A DNA stretch of 64,000 nucleotides. It comes from Succinivibrio sp. (GTDB lineage Bacteria; Pseudomonadota; Gammaproteobacteria; Enterobacterales; Succinivibrionaceae). The translations under genes were made by a program, and so were the position numbers. The stretch is from the NCBI GenBank assembly GCA_017469335.1, contig JAFUGP010000112.1, positions 17,295 through 81,294 on the forward strand, written 5' to 3'. A model generated the notes under the pieces. The model had not been told where the DNA came from and ran no database searches. It was given only the letters and a program-made list of their open reading frames with translations. Positions 8,376 through 17,404 of this stretch are shown here, in pieces. The stretch's first letter is position 1; every line of letters starts with the position of its first letter.

Positions 8376-11267
8376 ATGCTGTTTCAGATCAACCCCGATC
8401 CGCAGGCACTGAAGGAGCTGCCTCAACTGCTTGCAGCCGAGTCCCAACGCCAGCGCGTACGCTTAAAAGAACATCTGGGGGCGGAGGATTTTGACGCGCT
8501 CAGTGCCATAAGCGGCTTTGACTATGTGCTGGGTCTGTCGGATTTCATCGCCGGCACCTTGTTCTCCTACCCGGGATCATGCCGTAAGTATCTGGGGGCA
8601 GGCGCCCTGGAGCGGCCGTTGTCCGTGCCCTTTGTGCGCGATGAGGTGCATAAGCTGATTTTGCCGGGACTCTCCGATGCCGAGCTTAAAAAACGCCTGA
8701 GAATGATACGGCGCTGCCTGCTGAGTTTGGTGGCCTGGCGGGATTTGACCGGCAGGGCGAGCTTAGAGGAGGTGCTGTCTACCACCAGCGCCATTGCCGA
8801 GATTATTGTGCTCAGGACCATGCAGGTGGTGAGGGCTGCTCTGGCACGTCTCTTCGGGGATGCTTTAACCGAGGAGGGTGAGAGTTTGCCGCTGCTGGTG
8901 CTGGGCATGGGCAAATTAGGCGGTGAGGAGCTTAATTTTTCTTCTGATTTGGATCTCATCTTTGTTTATCCCCACGAGGGTGAGACCCGCGGCGGGGCCC
9001 GCAGCACCTCCTTTAAGGATTTCTTCTCACAGCAGGTGCGCCATCTGGCCAACCTGCTGGCGGATAATACCGCCGATTCCTTCTGCTACCGCATCGATCT
9101 GCGTCTGCGGCCCTTCGGCGATGCCGGTGCCCTGGTCAATTCCTTTGATGCCTTAAGCGATTACTATGAGACGCAGGGGCGCACTTGGGAGCGCTATGCC
9201 ATGGTCAAGGCCCGGCTGTTGGGCGGGGATGAAGCCTACGGTCACTGGGCGGGGGATCTGAATGATCTGCTCCGGCCCTTTGTCTACCGCCGCTACCTGG
9301 ACTACGGCGCGGTGGAATCATTGCGCAAGATTAAGCTCTTGATTGAGTCGGAGGCCAGGCGCCGCCACCTGGAGCATAACTTCAAGCTCGGGCCGGGGGG
9401 GATCCGTGAGGTGGAGTTCATCGCGCAGGTATTTCAGCTCATGCGCGGCGGCCGGATCTGTGAGCTCCGCAGCCGCTCGCTGCGTCAGACCTTAAAAACC
9501 CTGGGAGAGCTGGAGCTTTTGCCCGATCGTGTCTGCGAAATGCTTGATACCTGCTATGTGTACCTGCGCAGGCTGGAGAACGCGGTGCAGGAATTCTCCG
9601 ACCGGCAGACTCAGGATCTGCCCTCCGCCGAGCGTGAGCAGCAGCGTCTTTTGCTGGCCATGAATCATACAGGCGATTACGCGAGCCTGCTCTCTGAGAT
9701 AGCCACTGTCATGCAGGCGGTGCACGGCGAGTTCGTGGCCATCTTTGCCAGTGACAGGAATGACGAGCTTGCGGATGCTCAATACGAGCTGTGGGATAAC
9801 TCTGCCGACGATAAGGAGCAGGCGGCGCTGCTCTCGGAGGTACTCCCCAAGGAGGGGGTGCGGGAGGCTTTAGCCGTCGAGATTGTACGTTTGCGCTCGC
9901 AGCTTGCGCGCATGCCGGTGGGTAAGGTGGGGCGCGAGACGTTGCGCAATCTGATGCCGACCGTCATCAACATGGTCTGCAAAGATCAGGAGCCGGCCAC
10001 GCTGTTTGTCAAGGTGGGACGACTGATTGAGACCGTGGCCCTGCGTACCACCTATCTGCAGCTTTTAAACGACAACCGTCAGGTTTTAGAGCGCTTCGTG
10101 CAGCTTTTAAAGGAAAATGCCCTGGCCAGTGAGCTTATCACCGCGCATCCCATTTTGCTTGACGAGCTGTTGGTGCCCCAGTATTTCAACTCCCCGCCGT
10201 CTGCCGACGAATTTCTGCAGATGCTGCAGGAGCGGCTTTTGCGCCTGGATCCCGATGATCTGGAACTGCAGATGGAAGAGCTGCGTCTGTTCAAAAAGAT
10301 GATGATTCTGCGTGTGGCCATGTCCGATAAGTCCGAGCGGTTGCCGCTTATGAAAATCAGCGACTGTCTGACCTGGCTGGCCGAGGCGCTCATCCGTGAG
10401 CTGTGTCTGCTCTCCTGGAAGCAGTGCGAGGAGCGTTACGGCGCTCCACCGGGCTGCTTTATTTCCGATCCGGGCATGGTGGTCATCGCCTACGGAAAGT
10501 TGGGAGGTATAGAGCTGGGGTATAAATCAGATCTGGACATCGTCTTCATCCGCAGCGATGACGAGGGGCAGACGGTCGGGGATAAGGCAGTACCCTGCGC
10601 CATGTTCTACCAGCGCCTGGTGCAGCGTCTGCTGCACTTGAGTTCCACCCGCACCATAGGCGGGGTGCTCTACGATCTGGATGTCAGGCTGCGTCCCGAC
10701 GGGGACAGCGGGCTGCTTATCACCAGTATGGCCGCCTATGCCGAGTATCAGCGCAAAAGAGCCTGGACCTGGGAGCATCAGGCTCTGGTCAGGGCGCGGC
10801 CCATTGCCGGCTCATCCGGCCTCAGAGAGCGCTTTTTGCAGCTGCGCGAGCAGGTGCTGCGCACTCCGCGCGATCCTGACAAGCTCAGGGAGGATGTGCT
10901 GAAGATGCGCGCCAAGATGCGCGAGAGCCTCGATCGCGGCAAAAACGGTCTTTATGACTTAAAACACAGTCGAGGCGGTATGGTGGACATAGAGTTCATT
11001 GCCCAGTATCTGGTGCTGCGCGAGGCGCCGTCTCACCCCGACATGGTGCTGTGGAGCGACAATGTGAGGATTTTTGAGGAGTGCAGCCGTCTGGGGATCA
11101 TCAGTGCGGCAACCTGTACGCAGCTAAAGGAGGCTTATCTGGCAATCCGCGGTCTGTATCACCGCATTTCTCTGGCCGATCTGCCGCGGGTGGTGGCTGC
11201 AGCGGACCGCCCGGCGCAGTGCGCGGACGTGGAGAGGATCTGGCAGGAAGTGTTTGCCCTCCCTTAA
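8376..11267 (+). CDS. glnE: Bifunctional glutamine synthetase adenylyltransferase/adenylyl-removing enzyme GlnE
   Basis: 963 residues from the ATG at 8376, chosen because AGGGAGGG lies just upstream and the family begins here. GlnE adenylylates and deadenylylates glutamine synthetase according to nitrogen status through PII. Two nucleotidyltransferase domains are evident: the N-terminal one with GMGKLGGEELNFSSDLDLIF (about residue 178), which removes AMP, and the C-terminal one with YGKLGGIELGYKSDLDIVFI (about 706), which adds it. The central regulatory linker is intact. The 3' end faces the convergent lpxL gene, with a 10-bp gap. Confidence 0.97.
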   Translation: MLFQINPDPQALKELPQLLAAESQRQRVRLKEHLGAEDFDALSAISGFDYVLGLSDFIAGTLFSYPGSCRKYLGAGALERPLSVPFVRDEVHKLILPGLSDAELKKRLRMIRRCLLSLVAWRDLTGRASLEEVLSTTSAIAEIIVLRTMQVVRAALARLFGDALTEEGESLPLLVLGMGKLGGEELNFSSDLDLIFVYPHEGETRGGARSTSFKDFFSQQVRHLANLLADNTADSFCYRIDLRLRPFGDAGALVNSFDALSDYYETQGRTWERYAMVKARLLGGDEAYGHWAGDLNDLLRPFVYRRYLDYGAVESLRKIKLLIESEARRRHLEHNFKLGPGGIREVEFIAQVFQLMRGGRICELRSRSLRQTLKTLGELELLPDRVCEMLDTCYVYLRRLENAVQEFSDRQTQDLPSAEREQQRLLLAMNHTGDYASLLSEIATVMQAVHGEFVAIFASDRNDELADAQYELWDNSADDKEQAALLSEVLPKEGVREALAVEIVRLRSQLARMPVGKVGRETLRNLMPTVINMVCKDQEPATLFVKVGRLIETVALRTTYLQLLNDNRQVLERFVQLLKENALASELITAHPILLDELLVPQYFNSPPSADEFLQMLQERLLRLDPDDLELQMEELRLFKKMMILRVAMSDKSERLPLMKISDCLTWLAEALIRELCLLSWKQCEERYGAPPGCFISDPGMVVIAYGKLGGIELGYKSDLDIVFIRSDDEGQTVGDKAVPCAMFYQRLVQRLLHLSSTRTIGGVLYDLDVRLRPDGDSGLLITSMAAYAEYQRKRAWTWEHQALVRARPIAGSSGLRERFLQLREQVLRTPRDPDKLREDVLKMRAKMRESLDRGKNGLYDLKHSRGGMVDIEFIAQYLVLREAPSHPDMVLWSDNVRIFEECSRLGIISAATCTQLKEAYLAIRGLYHRISLADLPRVVAAADRPAQCADVERIWQEVFALP

Positions 11268-11277
11268 GGACACGGGG

Positions 11278-12330
11278 CTACTTGAGATCGGGGTAGCGGC
11301 TGTCCTCACCATCGGGGACCGTCTTGAAGCGGCGGTGCAGCCACAGGTACTGCTCGGGGGCGAGGCTGATCATTTTCTCCAGCACCTCATTGCAGCGCCG
11401 GGCATCGGCCTGCGCATCCTCCGTGGGGAAATTTTCCAGCGTGTCCCAGACGTAGAGGTGGTATTTGCCGTGCTCGCGGACGGTGAATGAGGGCTGCACC
11501 ACGGTGTCTTTGACCTTGGCGAGGTTGTGGGTGCCCACTACCGTGGCCGCTTTGTCCACGCCGAAAAAGGGTACGAACACCGAGGCCTTGGCCCCGTAGT
11601 CCTGGTCGGGAGCATACCAGATGGGAACCCGGTTCATGAGAGCCTTGATCATGCTGCGCGGATCCTTGGCGTTGACCAGAGCGAGGTTATTGCGCAGCCT
11701 GCCCTTGACCTGAGTGTATTCCCACACCGGGTGGTCCGAGGGGCGGTAGACCCCGATACCCGGCTTGATGTAAAGGGCATAGAGCCGGGCCATGATCTCC
11801 AAGGTCACATAATGACAGGTCAGGACAATGACCGGTTTGTTCTGCGCGGCCAGAGCGCGGCCGCGTGCGAGATCTTCTGAGGAGATGATCGCCAGGCGCT
11901 TTAAACGCCAGTCAGGCCAGAACCAGGCCATGCCCACCTCAAAAATGGCCATGCCCGAACTCTCCAGCACCCTTTCCTTAAGCCGCTCCCTTTGTGCCTC
12001 GTCAAGCTGCGGATAGGCCAGTTCCAGATTGCGCCTGAGCACATAAGTGCGGTTGGGGGTGAGGCGGCCGTAAAGACGGCCCAGCACTCTGCCCAGCAAC
12101 ATCTGCAGGCGGTAGGGCAGTACGGTTACCAGCAGGAAATAGAGAAAAACTCCCAACCAGTTGGGCCAGAAATAGGGTTTGAGCATGCGGCGATCCAACC
12201 TGGCCTCACTGACAAACCCCTTACCCCAACCCGAGCCGGTCAGGGAGAAGCGGTGCCCTTTCTCGCGTTCGCGGGATTGTTCGCCGTAATCGGAGTGAAG
12301 AGATTTCTGCTTTGAACTGTCGTCTTGCAC
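11278..12330 (-). CDS. lpxL: Lipid A biosynthesis lauroyl acyltransferase, LpxL type
   Basis: 350 residues from a GTG start at 12330. It transfers a secondary acyl chain to Kdo2-lipid IVA at the inner membrane. The catalytic H-X4-E is HYVTLE (H173, E178). GMAWFWPD, GIGVYRPSDHP, WYAPDQDYG and EQYLWLHRRFKT match LpxL closely. An N-terminal membrane helix lies at about 57-75. The first 45 residues are hydrophilic and longer than in E. coli, so the true start could be downstream. Which acyl chain is added cannot be read from the sequence. Confidence 0.92.
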   Translation of the reverse strand: MQDDSSKQKSLHSDYGEQSREREKGHRFSLTGSGWGKGFVSEARLDRRMLKPYFWPNWLGVFLYFLLVTVLPYRLQMLLGRVLGRLYGRLTPNRTYVLRRNLELAYPQLDEAQRERLKERVLESSGMAIFEVGMAWFWPDWRLKRLAIISSEDLARGRALAAQNKPVIVLTCHYVTLEIMARLYALYIKPGIGVYRPSDHPVWEYTQVKGRLRNNLALVNAKDPRSMIKALMNRVPIWYAPDQDYGAKASVFVPFFGVDKAATVVGTHNLAKVKDTVVQPSFTVREHGKYHLYVWDTLENFPTEDAQADARRCNEVLEKMISLAPEQYLWLHRRFKTVPDGEDSRYPDLK

Positions 12331-12471
12331 AAGGGCCTCTGGCTTAATATCCGCCTCAAGGAGAGTCTCGGGCAGATGAATTCAGCACTCATGTTATCAC
12401 AGCGGCGCCGCTGTGACATGTCAAGGCGCCGCCTCAGGCAGGGTGTGTGTGCCGTAAATTAAGCGCTCAGG
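12331..12471. other. Intergenic region between lpxL and the LacI-family regulator
   Basis: 141 bp between two minus-strand genes. I see a short inverted repeat around GCGGCGCCGC and no RNA gene or convincing terminator T-tract. It should hold the lpxL promoter, which I could not place with confidence. Confidence 0.3.
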
Positions 12472-13503
12472 CTAGGGCTGGGTGTGGAAAAACTCGTATT
12501 CACCTGCCCCCAGGTTGCGTACGCTCTCTCTTACCACCAAGGTGGTGAGCAGGGGCGGCGGGGGACCGCAGTCCTCTTTTGCGTAGAGCGACAAGGACAG
12601 CTCTGTGGCATAACGGGCCATCTCCCGCACCGGGTTTTTGACGGTGGTAAGCGGCGGGTTGAGACAGCCGGCCAGTCCCAGATCGTCAAAGCCCGTGACC
12701 GAAATGTCATCGGGCACCCGCAGCCCGGCCTCACGAAACTGCGCGATCAGCCCGGCGGCTACCTGGTCGTTGTAGGCGGCCACCGCCGAGAAGCGGCCGC
12801 GCTGTTCCAGAAGCCTCAGCGCCGCCCGTCTTCCTCCCTCCATGGTGGGATCGACGGTGATCCTAAGCTGGGGATCGGCCGGGCAGCCCTGCGCTCTGAG
12901 CATGTCCTCGTAGGCGCGGTAGCGTTCCACTGCATCCAAAATGCCGTGGCTGGAATCGATGAAAGCAATTCTGGTATGTCCGCAGTCCAACAGGTGCTTG
13001 ACCGCTTCGCGCATGCCGCTTTGATTGTCCACGTTGACGCAACGGCTCTCATAACCGGGCAGCACGCGGTTGATGACCACCATGGAGGGTACCTTGTCCA
13101 TGCACTCTTGGAGCGTCTGATCCGACAGAGCCATGGCGTGAACCACCAGAGCCGAGCAGCGGTGAGCGATGAGATTCTCCAGTGCGGCTTTCTCCTGCTC
13201 GGCGTTGTGATAACCCTGAGCTACCAGCATGCTCTGCTTGCGCTGTACCGAGATGCTTTCACAGGCGCTGGCCAGAATACCGAAATAGGGATCGGACACA
13301 TCTGACACCAGCACGCCCACGGTGCGGGAAACCTTCAGCGCCAGATCGCGCGCGTTGACGTTGAGGGAGAACCCCAACTGACGCTGAGCCTCCAGAACGG
13401 CCTGACGCAGGGGCTCTCTGACAAACACAGTGCCGTTGAGCACCCGTGAGACGGTGGCAACCGACACATTGGCCAGCCTGGCGACATCCTTGATAGTGGC
13501 CAT
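12472..13503 (-). CDS. LacI/GalR-family transcriptional regulator, likely gal repressor
   Basis: 343 residues starting at the ATG at 13503, where the helix-turn-helix begins (MATIKDVARLANVSVATVSR, residues 1-20), followed by the hinge VLNG. The rest is a periplasmic-binding-protein-like effector domain (LVSDVSDPYFGIL..., VTGFDDLGLA). It is divergent from galE-galT-galK and separated from them by a 442-bp regulatory region, so regulation of galactose use is the natural inference, most like GalR/GalS. The frame stays open upstream of 13503 but with no family-like sequence there. A LacI-type operator overlaps its own promoter, suggesting autoregulation. Confidence 0.88.
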   Translation of the reverse strand: MATIKDVARLANVSVATVSRVLNGTVFVREPLRQAVLEAQRQLGFSLNVNARDLALKVSRTVGVLVSDVSDPYFGILASACESISVQRKQSMLVAQGYHNAEQEKAALENLIAHRCSALVVHAMALSDQTLQECMDKVPSMVVINRVLPGYESRCVNVDNQSGMREAVKHLLDCGHTRIAFIDSSHGILDAVERYRAYEDMLRAQGCPADPQLRITVDPTMEGGRRAALRLLEQRGRFSAVAAYNDQVAAGLIAQFREAGLRVPDDISVTGFDDLGLAGCLNPPLTTVKNPVREMARYATELSLSLYAKEDCGPPPPLLTTLVVRESVRNLGAGEYEFFHTQP

Positions 13504-13699
13504 GTCTGATCTACTCCTCGGCGATCTTGGTCTTAAGGCAGTCCCCGGGCACTGAGGCAAAGCCTTCGGGTACTCCCGGATCGCCCGACCGCACACTCCC
13601 GTCCTGACGCAGGAATTTTTTGTTGACGTTCGTTGAAAAAATAAAACTCAGACCCCGGCATAAACCTGACCATGGTCTAAGATTGACGGACTAGTGTCT

Positions 13700-13729
13700 A
13701 GTATAGTGATTGTTAGTAATCGTTTTCAA
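13700..13729 (-). promoter_or_regulatory. Promoter of the LacI-family regulator with overlapping operator
   Basis: On the minus strand, -35 TTGAAA (13729-13724) and -10 TATACT (13705-13700) are 18 bp apart. The LacI/GalR-type operator TGAAAACGATTACT (13728-13715), with its central CG, covers the -35 and the upstream spacer. Binding there would block the promoter, which suggests negative autoregulation. The transcript would have a leader of about 190 nt. Confidence 0.6.
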
Positions 13730-13811
13730 GGCGCTGCCGGGTGGTTTTTGGCACCTAGCTCTCAAAAAATAGAAGCAAAAATCATTTACTTAGCCTGAGC
13801 AAATGATAATA

Positions 13812-13827
13812 ACCGATCGAGATCACA
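13812..13827. promoter_or_regulatory. CRP-like site upstream of galE
   Basis: ACCGA-TCGAGA-TCACA matches the TGTGA-N6-TCACA consensus perfectly in the right half and in 2 of 5 positions in the left half, with favourable inner bases. Its location about 120 bp upstream of galE fits catabolite control, but no matching -10 at a standard distance was found. Confidence 0.3.
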
Positions 13828-13893
13828 CTTTTGTGCGCTGTCACGGCACACGGTAAATCAGGCACCGTAAGACGGCGTGAACTAAGACTACAG

Positions 13894-13917
13894 GCCCGGT
13901 GAATGCCGGGCAGTTTT
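13894..13917 (+). terminator. Terminator-like hairpin in the galE leader
   Basis: GCCCGG-tgaatg-CCGGGC (13894-13911) is followed by AGTTTT, 35 bp before the galE ATG. The stem is only 6 bp and the T-run is 4 long, so it could be a weak attenuator or a 5' mRNA stabiliser. Confidence 0.35.
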
Positions 13918-13945
13918 ATGCAGTAACGTACATGGGAGGAACAAT

Positions 13946-14965
13946 ATGGCAACCATTCTGGTACCGGGTGGAGCAGGATTCATCGGCAGTCATACCGTCA
14001 TAGCGCTGGTAAACGCCGGCTATGACGTGGTGATTTTCGACAATTTCTCGAATTCCAAGCCCACTGTGCTGGAACGCCTCAAGAAAATCTTGGGCAAGAA
14101 CATTCCCTTTGTCTGCGGTGACATCCGCAACCGCGAGCAGATCGAGAATGTCTTTGAGCAGTACAAGATCGACGGCGTCATCAATTTCGCCGGTCTCAAG
14201 GCGGTGGGCGAGTCCGTCAAGAAACCGTTGGAGTACTACGACAACAACGTTCACGGTGCCCGTACCCTGTTGCAGGTGATGCGCGAATACCAGTGCCACA
14301 ACTTCATTTTCTCCTCCTCGGCCACCGTCTACGGTGAGCCTGACAGCGTGCCGCTTACCGAGTCATCTCCGGTCAAGCGTGCCAACAGCCCCTACGGCCA
14401 GACCAAGATAGACATCGAGTACATGTGCCAGGAACTGCAGATTGCCGCGCCGGAGTTTTCCATGGTGCTGTTGCGCTATTTCAATCCGGTGGGTGCTCAC
14501 GAGTCCGGGCTTATCGGTGAGGATCCCAAGGGCATTCCCAACAACCTCATGCCTTACCTCTGCCAGGTGGCGGTGGGACGTCTGCCGCACCTGAACGTCT
14601 TCGGTAACGACTATCCGACCCCGGACGGCACCTGCGTGCGCGACTATATCCACGTGGTGGATCTCGCCGAGGGCCATGTGGCGGCCTTAAAGCACTGTCT
14701 CAACGTGCCGGGGGTGCACATTTACAATCTGGGCACCGGTATCGGCTACAGCGTGCTTGATATGGTCAAAGCTTTCTCCAAGGCCATGGGACGCGAACTG
14801 CCCTATAAGATTGCGCCGCGGCGTGCCGGAGACGTGGTGCAGTGTTACGCCGATCCGGCGCTGGCCAAAAAAGAGCTGGGCTGGAGCGCCAAGAAGAACT
14901 TAGATCAGATGGCGGCGGATTCCTATAACTGGCAAAAGAACAACCCCAACGGGTATGACGATTAA
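13946..14965 (+). CDS. galE: UDP-glucose 4-epimerase GalE
   Basis: 339 residues. It interconverts UDP-galactose and UDP-glucose in the Leloir pathway. The NAD-binding Rossmann motif [10 protein letters not shown] is at residues 8-17, the serine-rich SSSATVYG strand near 123, and the catalytic YxxxK in [13 protein letters not shown] near 150. The ATG follows GGGAGGAACAAT. It heads the galE-galT-galK operon, and the galT start is 26 bp downstream. Confidence 0.97.
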   Translation: MATILVPGGAGFIGSHTVIALVNAGYDVVIFDNFSNSKPTVLERLKKILGKNIPFVCGDIRNREQIENVFEQYKIDGVINFAGLKAVGESVKKPLEYYDNNVHGARTLLQVMREYQCHNFIFSSSATVYGEPDSVPLTESSPVKRANSPYGQTKIDIEYMCQELQIAAPEFSMVLLRYFNPVGAHESGLIGEDPKGIPNNLMPYLCQVAVGRLPHLNVFGNDYPTPDGTCVRDYIHVVDLAEGHVAALKHCLNVPGVHIYNLGTGIGYSVLDMVKAFSKAMGRELPYKIAPRRAGDVVQCYADPALAKKELGWSAKKNLDQMAADSYNWQKNNPNGYDD

Positions 14966-14990
14966 ACATCTACAAGGAGTCAGGAATCAG

Positions 14991-16031
14991 ATGAGCAATT
15001 TTGACATCACTTCCCATCCGCACCGCCGTTTCAACGCCTTGACCGGCGAGTGGATCCTCGTTTCGCCTCACCGGGCCAAACGTCCCTGGCTGGGGCAGGT
15101 GGAAAAAGTGCCGCCGGAGGACAAACCTTCCTACGATCCCAAGTGCTATCTCTGCCCCGGGAATCAGCGCGTCAACGGCGATATGAATCCCAAGTACGAG
15201 AGCAATTTTGTCTTTACCAATGACTTTGCGGCTCTCACGCCGGATACGCCGCTTGAAGTGGAAGGCAACGATGATCTGTTCAAGTGCGAGCCGGCGCGCG
15301 GCACTGCCCGGGTGCTGTGTTTTTCGGCCGACCACTCCAAGACACTGCCGGTGCTGCCCGTTGAGCAGATCCGCAAGGTGGTGGATCTGTGGGGCGATCA
15401 GCTCACCGAGCTTTCCAAAGAGTACAAGTATGTGCAGCTCTTTGAGAACAAGGGCGCCATTATGGGCTGCTCCAATCCTCACCCGCACGGGCAGATCTGG
15501 GCCTGCAACTTCATCCCCGAGGAGATCTCCAAGGAACTGACTCAGCAGAAAGCCTACTTTGCCAAGCACGCTGCGCCTCTGTTGACGGACTATGTGCAGG
15601 GCGAGCTCAAACGTGGCGAGCGCATCATCTTTGAGACCGAATATTTCGTGGCGCTGGTACCTTTCTGGGCCTTCTGGCCGTTCGAGACCATGTTGCTGCC
15701 CAAGTTCAAAGTCGCGCGCATCAATGAGCTCAACGACGCCCAGAAAGACGATCTGGCCGCGGCCATCAAACGGCTGACCACCCGTTACGACAACCTCTTT
15801 GAGTGTTCCTTCCCCTACTCCATGGGCTGGCACAACGCTCCCTGCGACGGCGAGGAGCACCCCGAGTGGATCATGCACGCGCACTACTATCCGCCGCTGT
15901 TGCGCAGCGCCACGGTCAAGAAGTTCGTGGCCGGCTTTGAGCTGTTGGCCGAGAAGCAGCGCGATCTCACCGCAGAGCAGGCAGCCGATCGCTTAAGAGG
16001 ACTCAGCGAGACCCACTACAGCGAGCGCTAA
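14991..16031 (+). CDS. galT: Galactose-1-phosphate uridylyltransferase GalT
   Basis: 346 residues from the ATG at 14991, preceded by AAGGAG; an upstream in-frame ATG at 14955 lies inside galE and lacks family sequence. It exchanges UMP between UDP-glucose and galactose-1-phosphate. The catalytic HPH motif is seen in [13 protein letters not shown] near residue 165, and zinc-site cysteines in CYLCPGN near 51-57. It sits between galE and galK. Confidence 0.97.
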   Translation: MSNFDITSHPHRRFNALTGEWILVSPHRAKRPWLGQVEKVPPEDKPSYDPKCYLCPGNQRVNGDMNPKYESNFVFTNDFAALTPDTPLEVEGNDDLFKCEPARGTARVLCFSADHSKTLPVLPVEQIRKVVDLWGDQLTELSKEYKYVQLFENKGAIMGCSNPHPHGQIWACNFIPEEISKELTQQKAYFAKHAAPLLTDYVQGELKRGERIIFETEYFVALVPFWAFWPFETMLLPKFKVARINELNDAQKDDLAAAIKRLTTRYDNLFECSFPYSMGWHNAPCDGEEHPEWIMHAHYYPPLLRSATVKKFVAGFELLAEKQRDLTAEQAADRLRGLSETHYSER

Positions 16032-16045
16032 TACATCAAACCCAG

Positions 16046-16080
16046 GCACCGTCCCCATACTTAAGTCCCGGAGACGGTGC
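16046..16080 (+). other. Intercistronic hairpin between galT and galK
   Basis: A perfect 8-bp inverted repeat, GCACCGTC (16046-16053) and GACGGTGC (16073-16080), encloses a 19-nt loop containing CTTAAG. No T-run follows, so it is more likely an mRNA-processing or stability element than a terminator. The galK start is 25 bp downstream. Confidence 0.45.
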
Positions 16081-16104
16081 GGCGAATTTAATTGAGGAAA
16101 CATC

Positions 16105-17265
16105 ATGAGTCAGGTAATCGACAAGGCCAAGAGTGCCTTCAAAGCCAAATTCAACACCGAGCCCACCATGAGTGCCTATGCGCCGGGCCGCGTAAACATT
16201 ATCGGTGAGCATACCGATTACAACGGCGGTTTCGTGCTGCCGTGTGCCATCAAGTACGGCACCGGTATCGCCGCCCGCGAAAACGGCACCAACAAGATGA
16301 GGGTGCTCGCCTGCGACATCAACAATGACTTTGACGAGTTTGAGATAGGCGCCGACATTCCCAAGCACCCGGACAAGCTGTGGGTCAACTATCTGCGGGG
16401 CATGACCGGACTTATCGCCAAGAAGTATCCCGGCAAGGTCAAGGGACTGGATTTGGCTATCTGCGGCGATATCCCGCAGGGTGCCGGACTCTCCTCCTCG
16501 GCTTCGCTGGAAGTGTCTTTCGGTCACCTGGTTTCCAGCGCCTTTGAACTGGGCATAGCGTTGCAGGATGTGGCTTTGATGGGACAGGCAGCCGAGGCCT
16601 ATATCGGCATGAAATGCGGCATCATGGATCAGACCATTTCCGCCTGCGGCACCGCCGATCACGCGCTGTGCATAGACTGCCGCAGCCTCAAGCTCACCCA
16701 GGTGCCGGTACCGTCCAACCTGGTGGTGATGGTGATCAACTCCAACGTCAAGCATCAGTTGGTGGGCTCGGAGTACAACGATCGCCGCGAAAGCTGCGAG
16801 AAGGCCGCCAAGATCATGGGGGTGGAGTTGCTGCGCGACGCCGATCTGGCGCTGCTGGAGAAATTCAAGGATCAGATGGACGAGGTCACCTACCGCCGTG
16901 CCCGCCATGTCATCACCGAGGACGAGCGCGTGCTCAAGGCCATGGATGCCTTTGCCAAGGGTGATCTGGCCGTGCTCGCCGATCTGATGTACCAGTCCCA
17001 TCTCTCCGAGAAGAATGATTTTGAGATCGTGGTCAAGGAGACCGACGCGTTGGTGGAGATTGTGCATAAGACCCTGGGCGAGGGCAAGCATGCCGCCCGT
17101 CAGACCGGCGGCGGCTTCGGCGGCAGCATTGTCGCGGTGGTGGAGCCGGAAAACGTGCAGAAGGTCACCGACGCCATCAATGCCCAGTACAAGGCCATCT
17201 CGGGACTTGATGCCACCATCTTTGAGACCAAGGCCTGCAACGGCGCGCAGTTTGCAAGACTGTAA
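16105..17265 (+). CDS. galK: Galactokinase GalK
   Basis: 386 residues. It phosphorylates galactose at C1. GHMP-kinase signatures are clear: APGRVNIIGEHTDYNGG at about residue 25 (substrate loop), GAGLSSSASLEV near 130 (ATP loop) and TGGGFGGSIVA near 333. It is the last gene of the gal operon, preceded by TTGAGGAAAC and followed by a strong intrinsic terminator. No galactose mutarotase gene is attached. Confidence 0.97.
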   Translation: MSQVIDKAKSAFKAKFNTEPTMSAYAPGRVNIIGEHTDYNGGFVLPCAIKYGTGIAARENGTNKMRVLACDINNDFDEFEIGADIPKHPDKLWVNYLRGMTGLIAKKYPGKVKGLDLAICGDIPQGAGLSSSASLEVSFGHLVSSAFELGIALQDVALMGQAAEAYIGMKCGIMDQTISACGTADHALCIDCRSLKLTQVPVPSNLVVMVINSNVKHQLVGSEYNDRRESCEKAAKIMGVELLRDADLALLEKFKDQMDEVTYRRARHVITEDERVLKAMDAFAKGDLAVLADLMYQSHLSEKNDFEIVVKETDALVEIVHKTLGEGKHAARQTGGGFGGSIVAVVEPENVQKVTDAINAQYKAISGLDATIFETKACNGAQFARL

Positions 17266-17288
17266 TCTTCGCTCCGGATAAGCGGCAA

Positions 17289-17321
17289 GCCCTCAAGATC
17301 TGATGATCCTGAGGGCTTTTT
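17289..17321 (+). terminator. Intrinsic terminator of the gal operon
   Basis: GCCCTCA-a-GATC-tgat-GATC-c-TGAGGGC (17289-17316) forms a long stem with one mismatch and is followed by TTTTT (17317-17321). It lies 24 bp after the galK stop. Confidence 0.9.
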
Positions 17322-17404
17322 GTTGTGCTCAATCTGCGCTGACCTCAAGTTGGGGGGCACTGAAGTCGGAGCGCAGATGATACAATTTGCACAGCGAGGC
17401 GCAT

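Larger units (their letters stand above)
13504..13945. promoter_or_regulatory. Divergent gal regulatory region
   Basis: 442 bp without a gene. Contents in order: the leader of the regulator gene; an ACTAGtgtCTAGT palindrome at 13690-13702; the regulator promoter with a LacI-type operator; a 7-bp inverted repeat ATCATTT/AAATGAT at 13781-13807; a CRP-like site at 13812-13827; and a GC hairpin at 13894-13911 followed by TTTT. galE has a good Shine-Dalgarno (GGGAGGAAC). I could not place the galE -35/-10 with confidence. Confidence 0.6.

Noticed and set aside
12340..12470. Small RNA between lpxL and the LacI-family regulator
   Set aside because: Only short GC palindromes are present, without promoter plus terminator.
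14970..15884. Antisense frame of 304 codons opposite galT
   Set aside because: It is a shadow of galT with no recognisable protein motif.
16036..17091. Antisense frame of 351 codons opposite galK
   Set aside because: It mirrors the codon periodicity of galK and has no domain signature.
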